64,000 nt of DNA from Siphonodentalium dalli (taxonomy: Eukaryota; Mollusca; Scaphopoda; Gadilida; Siphonodentaliidae): positions 97,640,707-97,704,706 of the forward strand of contig CP136067.1 in the NCBI GenBank assembly GCA_032622095.1, read 5' to 3'. Positions 57,790 to 64,000 of the stretch are shown piece by piece. Numbering within the stretch: the first letter of the stretch is position 1; every line of letters starts with the position of its first letter. A model generated the notes under the pieces. That model made no database searches, was not told the DNA's origin, and saw only the letters and a list, made by a program, of their open reading frames with translations. Both the position numbers and the translations under genes were made by a program.

Positions 57790-59142
57790 TCACTTCAACG
57801 ATTGGGCTTCCTGGAGTGTTTTAACTACTGACTTCTTGCTACTCTCGGTCTTCTTAATGAAGATTTTGCCATCAGACGTCCAGTAAGAATTTATTTTTGA
57901 GTCTTTCTTCAGGTCTGATAGTACTTTAACGATTGCTTGTCTTTCCTGGGTCAAATCCTCAGTGATGATTATTTTGGACTTTCCTTTCAGCATCTTTATT
58001 TGGGAAAAGATGTCATATTTGGTGATCCCAGTAGTGAAACGAACAAGGATCTGGCAGCTTTTCTTGGTTTCAGTTTGTGTGTTATTTGCGGGACTTATTT
58101 TAATGCCGCCAATAGGGTGAGCTCGGTGAATCTCGTTTGGTCCGAGATCTATGGATAGATACTCCGAGCAAATCTGTTTGATGAGACGAACACTATCAAT
58201 TTTGTAGGGATCTGTTATGTGTGGTGGAATAGGTACATTGTGGAACCTAAGAGAGTTTCTTCGTCCATATTGCTCATAATTTTCAAACTTCTTGTCAAAG
58301 TTTTCCTGAAGGTTTGTAATATTTGTGTCAATATACTCTCTGATTGACTTATCATCCAAGGTATCTGGAGTATTTGCTTGTTTTTCTTTTACCTCGTTAA
58401 TCGATTCTCTTAATTTGATATTTTCGTCCTTTGCACTCTGTAATTCTCCCTTCAATGTCTGCATTTCTTGTTTCAGGCCAGAGACTTCATTTTGTACGGT
58501 GGATACTGTTTGTTTGGTTTCAGTTAATTGATTTTTTACAGTTTCTTCGATAGTAGAATTGAGGTTTGCGAATAGGTTGGTCAGTGTAATCATTTGGTTA
58601 CTTATTCCTTCAAATTCTTCTTTTATGCATTTGCTGATCTGATCTTTGATGCTTTTATTCAGACTTTCTTCTTGGGGCTCTTCATTGTCTAAATATGATT
58701 TTCTTCTGGTAGCTCTGGATGGGGATGACTCTTCATTTTTCCTTTTGGATTTGCGGTCAAGTGTTTGTCGAGTTAAGGGTGAGAAACTGGTACCGGTTAA
58801 TCTGGATGGGGATCCCTGTGGTGATGAAAATGGTGTCCCAGTTGGTGTAAATAATGGAAGTGGTTTTGGAATAGTGAAATTGAAATCAGCTACTTGGTTT
58901 ATTACCTCCACTACTGAGTCTTCTGGAGAACGTTCATTCTTTGAAAGTGTTGAATTTTCAAGTTCGATTTTCCTTTGAATGAATGTTGGTGAAATAGCAG
59001 AGTGTACTTCATTTGTCATACTATCTGGGTTTTGAATATTCGATGTGTTTCTTGTAGGATGTTTGTCCAATGAGTCTATAGTATCATTAGAGCAGGAAGT
59101 TTTGTCAGTTTGGTCTTGTGTATTTGCTTCGGAGTCCGCCAT
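57790..59142 (-). CDS. LINE ORF1: coiled coil plus RRM-like nucleic-acid-binding protein
   Basis: 450 codons, no internal stop. Residues 1-160 are Ser/Pro/Thr-rich and probably disordered, with a basic patch (DRKSKRK, about 129-135). Residues 165-290 are a coiled coil (EEFEGISNQMITLTNL through NFDKKFENYE). An L1-ORF1-type RRM follows: EQYGRRNSLRFHNVP (290-304), EIHRAHPIG (337-345), CQILVRF, MLKGKSKIIITEDLTQER (384-401). A C-terminal domain has INSYWTSDGKIFIK. ORF1 proteins trimerise on LINE RNA and act as chaperones. No zinc knuckle is seen. In whole elements ORF2 follows directly, but here the next ORF2 on this strand starts 6 kb away. The start ATG lies in AAAATGGCGGAC. Confidence 0.9.
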   Translation of the reverse strand: MADSEANTQDQTDKTSCSNDTIDSLDKHPTRNTSNIQNPDSMTNEVHSAISPTFIQRKIELENSTLSKNERSPEDSVVEVINQVADFNFTIPKPLPLFTPTGTPFSSPQGSPSRLTGTSFSPLTRQTLDRKSKRKNEESSPSRATRRKSYLDNEEPQEESLNKSIKDQISKCIKEEFEGISNQMITLTNLFANLNSTIEETVKNQLTETKQTVSTVQNEVSGLKQEMQTLKGELQSAKDENIKLRESINEVKEKQANTPDTLDDKSIREYIDTNITNLQENFDKKFENYEQYGRRNSLRFHNVPIPPHITDPYKIDSVRLIKQICSEYLSIDLGPNEIHRAHPIGGIKISPANNTQTETKKSCQILVRFTTGITKYDIFSQIKMLKGKSKIIITEDLTQERQAIVKVLSDLKKDSKINSYWTSDGKIFIKKTESSKKSVVKTLQEAQSLK

Positions 59143-59395
59143 TTTGGAGGTGTATGTTGCTATTTTTAGCTACTCGTTTTTTTTGGGCAGTTCACCAAAG
59201 TTTTTGTCGAATTAACACCTGTACTAATTCACAAAACTTTAAAATGTTCGCTTTGCTGATATACTTAATTGGTAATAAGCTGATTTTGTTGTCGAGTTGG
59301 TCATTTCAACGCTCAATTTGTCTTCAGTTTGAGGAAAAGACGGGAGCAAAATTCGCGTGTAGTGGTTACGTCGCCATCTTGGTGTATGCAAGGTT
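59143..59395 (-). promoter_or_regulatory. Likely 5' leader of the LINE, with a YY1-like motif
   Basis: About 250 bp upstream of ORF1. On the minus strand CCAAGATGGCGACG (59369-59382) matches the AAGATGGCG core used by YY1, a factor that positions transcription starts of several LINEs. This marks a plausible 5' end of the element near 59390. The role is inferred from motif and position only. Confidence 0.4.
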
Positions 59396-61775
59396 CATCA
59401 TTGGGGAATGGGACCGTTGATTACTTACATACCTATATAAAAATGAAAAACTGAGCTATTGAGCATATCATGCTAATTATTACAAAACAAGTATTCATCT
59501 TTGAGATGATAATATTTTATTTCGCGATTATTTTTTCTGCCATATGGGCTTGTATTGCTCCCCACAGCTCGCTCCAAAACGCTCACTCTAGATGTACGTT
59601 TGCACAGTCCATTAATGCGTGACTGATATATACATCATATTAGTATACATGCGTCTCATGTATATGTAGACAGCCTGTTCTCCCATAAATAAGCCCATAT
59701 ATAACTTATTTCAAACACACGATAGTATGGATTATTGAATCTGAATTAAGCTCTATATGAAACTAAATGGTCCACGATGAAAACGGTCATATATGGCTTA
59801 AATCAAGTCGAAATAAGCTCATATAGGCACTATTTAGTCTAGTTTTTTTCATTGACACGACGTGCCAGCTGAACGCTCTTTGTAATGTGTTTTCACTGCG
59901 ACCCGCTCCATTCAACGGAATATCGGGTAAAAGTCCTATATGAGCTTATTTCAGAATCAAATATGTTCCATGTGAACCTATGTCAATATTTATAGGTCCT
60001 ATATGAACCTATTTGCTCGAGGATATGTTGACTACAATGACTAATATATATTAGTAGGTACACCGTATAAGTAAAGTGTTGTTGGTGTGTGGTGGAGAAG
60101 CGAGTGCGTAACAAGCCGCTGTGTTTCTGCAATTTGCAAAGAATACATGTATATTATCATTGTGTGTCCCCCAATTACTCGTTATTGGTTAATGGAAATA
60201 CTGCTGATGGAATATTGTATAATTAATAGAGATTTAGTCACCTAGAGGGTGGTAAAATTAATTAAAATTGCCAGATGGCATTTCGTCCAGATGGTTATGT
60301 AAAACATTCCACCCCATCTGTCTGTCTTATCCTGCTATTTCCACCATTTTTTTTATCAAACTGTGTGTGTGGATCCCCAATTGCCCTTGAAAAAACGTGT
60401 GTAGGAGGGGATTACCCGAGATCTTAATGGAAAAAAAGACATGCGTTCCCGGGGTGGTGGGTCCCAAAAATAAAAAAACAGAAATGTCAACCTTGCATCC
60501 TGGAGTTTTTTCCTGGCCCCCTGTTAAAATAAGAAGTAATGCACTACCATTACCATTATTTTCAGTGTGTTAGGTTTATAATTAAAAGTAAACAAATTAA
60601 AAGTGAAATTGTATTTCAGCAAAAATTAAGCTTTGATGTACTGAATATGGAAATGAGATAATGGTAGTAGAAAATATCTTTCAACAATATGAGACATTTT
60701 ATAAGCAATTTTCTTATTAAAATAAATGGTTAACAATAATAATCCTTGTCTACCGTATTTCTTCCAAGATAATGTTGCATGATCTGGGCCTAATATGTGT
60801 TTCCTCGTGAACGTTTGTTTATTATACAATATCATAGTATGTATCAATATATTATGGTTGTTGGATATATACACATCTCGGTAATCTAACTTGCCAATAA
60901 CAAATTAATAAAACACTCACATCTATAATCAACTGAAGCAGTAGAACTTACTCCAAAACATGTGGCAAAGTAAATAGCTGTGTATCACTGCACCTTAATT
61001 ATCCCACAACCAGTGATGAATTGGGGGATTATGACTTATAATCGCGGTGTTTTAGACAACAACGATCCATATGATTCAGGAATGATCTAATTAGCATTCC
61101 CTTCCTGGTGTGTGAAATAACAACGACACGACCCTATATGTTTCTGTATTTTTATACAACACATGAACATTTACATAAATATACCATTTACAATGGAGCC
61201 AGTGTGCTGCTTATTAATTACTCCAAATTACTATTGTTAATTTTGGACGAAACCACATTTACCAAAAACTCATCGGGTCATTGTTTTGTTTTAAACTTGC
61301 ACTTGTAATATAACCACTGTTATTCCCGAAGAACATTGAGGATATAGTTGACATAGTAATTAAAAACATAATGCATAAGTAATTGAATGCATTATCGTTT
61401 GTGAAGTAACGCATTTGTGTCATTACTTGAAAAAAGTCATGCGTTGTGATTCATTACAATTACGCATTACCATTCCGAAGCTGAACGGTGGCTTTTAATA
61501 GTTAAATAGTTGAATCATAGTCAATATATTTCCATGTGAGTTGAACTTGCTGCACTTTCTATAATTCTTCGCAAACACTGTCTCAAATGTAGCCATTCGT
61601 GTGATTGTCGGAATGCCTATACCGCTGAGATTCGTCACACAGCTAAAAATATGCTATAAACATTGCCCGCAATATATATTTTGTGCGTTGTGGTGTCACA
61701 CTCCATGTATTCGATGTAGAACTTCTCTATCTATAGCGACGCAGAGCCAATTGCTTCTGGTGGTAATAGATAGCC
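59396..61775. other. No gene; dispersed repeat at 59670-60030
   Basis: CAGCCTGTTCTCCCA, AACGCTCTTTGTAATGTGTTTTCACTGCGACCC and TCCTATATGAACCTATTTGCTCGAGGATATGTTG belong to a family also seen at 35605-35830 (CAGCCTGTTCTCCCA, CACGCTCTTTAAATGTGTTTTCATTGTGGCCC) and 62940-63150. CTGGAGTTTTTTCCTGG near 60501 is an inverted echo of the 390-bp block at 40970. Nothing coding can be supported. Confidence 0.45.
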
Positions 61776-62358
61776 CCAATGTCTCCAGACTCAATACCGG
61801 ATACCTGTTGGGTATGTGGTTTAACCAGAACTACCTCCCTTGGTGATTCGATAAGACCGCTGCTACCGGCGACATTTTACCCAGATTTGGTGGACTTTCG
61901 CGATATAAAGAGCAGAGGATCCATTTTAAGGTCTTGCTTTTCACTTATAAGTGTTTAAATAATCTGGCACCATCGTACTTGTCGGATCTCATTCAGCGCT
62001 ATCAACCCGTCAGACCCCTCAGGTCCGCCAAGGCAAATCAACTTGTCTATAAACCTGGGGATCTGGTTATATGCGGCGATCGCGCTTTTTCTGTGGCTGG
62101 CCCAAAGCTGTGGAATCTACTTCCTGATCACTTAAGGATTCCACAAACCATAAATGAGTTCAAATCCGCACTTAAAACCCACCTGTTTGAAGTGGCATTT
62201 GGTCCTCGGCCAACATTGCGTAAAGTTAAGAAATAGCCGCAGTTTATGTTGTATATCTGTATTGTGTTGTATATGTTTTATGTGTATATTGTTAAGTCCG
62301 AGAGCACATTTGTGGAGTCGTGACTATAAACCTTATTATTATTATTATTATTATTAAA
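61776..62358 (+). mobile_element. 5'-truncated LINE (CR1/L2-like), 3' end of ORF2 and tail
   Basis: The last 100 or so codons of a LINE ORF2, open from 61934 to 62236: YKCLNNLAPSYLSDL, GDRAFSVAGPKLWNLLP, FKSALKTHLFEVAFG. This C-terminal block is typical of CR1/L2-like elements. Upstream, about 61780-61930, related sequence (VCGLTRTTSLGDSIRPLL) lies in a different frame, so this copy is broken. The 3' UTR ends with a (TTA)n tract (62331-62356), as in L2-type tails. It is a different family from the LINE at 48.3-51.8 kb and points the other way. Confidence 0.85.
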
Positions 62359-62939
62359 GATATATCATAAGCGAACAGAGCAACATGTTTCCTCATTAAG
62401 CACACAAGTCGTGTAATTTCGTACTTTAAGTTTGAAAAGTCCCACTAGAACCACAGAACTATATTGCGAAACGGTGTGATTTGGTACTCCGGTTATTTGT
62501 ATCAACAAAAAAAGTCTAAACGCACATGAACGACAGTGTCACGTCAACACGCATGGCAAGGCAACACAAGAGTTCTAATTTGCTGCGATTTTGACGAGCA
62601 GCTTGTGAGAACTGTTAACAAAACTACCGCTCTAATTCTCCATTCTGTCATTAAGTTTTTAATGCGGGAACTGTTCTCAAAGCGCATAGAAAACGTTACT
62701 TGGTGCGATCATTTTCGCCATTTTGGCTGGAAAACCCCGCGCTAGATATGTAAAACCACAGAGAGTACCCAGCCGGCGACAGATTGAGAAAGGAAATATG
62801 ACTGGTGCGCTCTGGTGGAGACTGACACTATCTATCTGTACAATGATGCTTAGTGATTCGCGCTTGACGTCGAGACTGTCCATTAAAATATCAGCCCGTT
62901 CTCGTGAAAATGACCATGTTGTGGACTTATAATAGGGTG

Positions 62940-63150
62940 TGTTTAGGTTCATATTGGGCTTAGAATCGACTCATTTTGAGTCCAATCCCAATTGAAATGA
63001 GAGTCAGTTTAGTGCCATTATGAACTCATATTGACCTATTCTAAGTACATTGTGGGCTGACCAATAACACGAGTAAACCAACTCATGACTTACCGATATG
63101 AACATATATCTAGGTCCAATATGATCCTATTTGCACGAGGATATGTTGCA
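62940..63150. repeat. Dispersed repeat, relative of 59670-60030
   Basis: It shares GGTCC(A/T)ATATGA.CCTATTTGC(A/T)CGAGGATATGTTG with 59990-60030, and ACACGAGTAAACCAACTCATGACTTACC with 35718-35750 (ACACGAATAAAACCAACTCACTACTTACC). Family members occur at all three places, in the same orientation. Confidence 0.6.
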
Positions 63151-64000
63151 TCTATAGACATGCACGTCATTCCGTAATAGTCTAGTTTCTCGGAAACCTC
63201 CACCCGCCACCAGCACTCGCACACCGCACCCAGTACCCGCACACACTGGTAACCGCACACTCCAGTACCCACGCACCCTGCTAAATGTATTTTCAATATT
63301 GTTCAGACTATATATCTTTGTAGTGTGAACCATTTAAGATATTCTGGTTATTTCCTAAAAAATTGACGGAATGATGTGCATAGTTAGAATTTGTGTTCTA
63401 CGACAACATAACATGTTAATTGTACAGCAAGGCTATAGCAAGGTCGTATCGTCTGGTATTGGTTCTATACCTTGTTATCATATATTAAATGCGTTTTTTT
63501 CTTAACATATTTCTTACTTTACACGGGGGGGGGGGGGGGTCTTGAAAAAATGCACAGGATTGAATAAAATATGTGCATTTTTTTTTCCAGGCCAACATTT
63601 TGGGACCCACCCACCAAAAATAATGAAATAAATCAGAATATGAAACAAAATTATATCAGCCCTGTTCTTTCCAGCAATCACTATTCAGCATATTCCAACA
63701 TATTTAACACAACCCAAAACAGTGGAATGGTATTAGCATGATCGGAAGCAAGAGCATAAAACAATTCTCATAGGTATCTGCTTCCTATTTGCCAACATTG
63801 AAATACAATTCTCTGAACATATAGATATATTCATTATGTATATGGATTTTATCTTAGAAATGCTTATAACATTCACCTCACAATTATAACGGTGTATGTG
63901 CGTATGCAGTGTTCAATGGTGTTAGCCGATTAACTCCATGTGGCATCCTAATGGACTGGGCAAAATGTCAGTGAATGTTTGATTGCTTATGTGTGGTCTA
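63151..64000. other. No gene seen
   Basis: It contains CACACTGGTAACCGCACAC-like short repeats at 63195-63280 and a 15-base G run at 63525-63539. After the run, CCAGGCCAACATTTTGGGACCCACCCACC echoes sequence near 60450 and 34190. No coding or RNA feature is supported. Confidence 0.35.

Noticed and set aside
1-64000. CRISPR arrays, bacterial operons, tRNA or rRNA genes
   Set aside because: The window is eukaryotic and repeat-rich. None of the arrays has repeat-spacer structure, and I could not fold any stretch into a convincing tRNA or match an rRNA by eye; a tRNAscan or Rfam search would settle small RNAs.

Overview
The window looks like nuclear DNA from an AT-rich, repeat-dense marine invertebrate. 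It has GT-AG introns with tens of bases to kilobases between small exons, a secreted fibrinogen-related protein, many foldback and terminal-inverted-repeat elements, and a two-ORF LINE whose proteins resemble those common in molluscs and related phyla. The species cannot be named from sequence alone. A lophotrochozoan, mollusc-like source is my best guess, held weakly.

Only two host genes can be assembled with confidence, both on the minus strand. The first is a three-exon 3' portion of a DUF4806-type gene at 10924-13398. The second is a complete three-exon secreted protein at 38741-47089: a signal peptide and PAN/apple-like Cys-rich exon, a 22-nt microexon, and a fibrinogen C-terminal (FReD) exon. 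Every splice phase in both models fits. A second copy of the signal/PAN exon with about 590 bp of its upstream DNA lies at 3180-4075 and is a pseudogene (one-base deletion, no FReD exon nearby).

Layout. 0-9 kb: foldback arm, broken exon copy, a mirror-image minisatellite (4.8-6.26 kb), and further tandem duplications. 9-15.7 kb: a 495-bp foldback, the DUF4806 gene with a 208-bp palindromic MITE in its last intron, and a 516-bp TIR element. 17.5-27 kb: layered duplications ending in three tandem 2.63-kb units, each holding a TTAA-target foldback element and an older internal duplication. 28.8-30.3 kb: another TTAA element and a second mirror-image minisatellite. 33.4 kb: a 151-bp hairpin. 35.3-38.1 kb: a degenerate satellite-like array. 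38.7-47.1 kb: the PAN-FReD gene, whose introns carry three related MITE copies and a 31-bp minisatellite full of sense-strand poly(A) signals.

48.3-51.8 kb: a nearly intact LINE ORF2 on the minus strand with a 2A-like motif, about 1.2 kb upstream of the FReD gene and in the same orientation. 53.2 kb: a second copy of the 11.3-kb MITE with permuted halves and strongly strand-biased T-to-C differences. 57.8-59.4 kb: an intact LINE ORF1 with a 5' leader. 61.8-62.36 kb: the 3' end of a different LINE. The rest is intergenic or intronic DNA in which I see no supportable gene.
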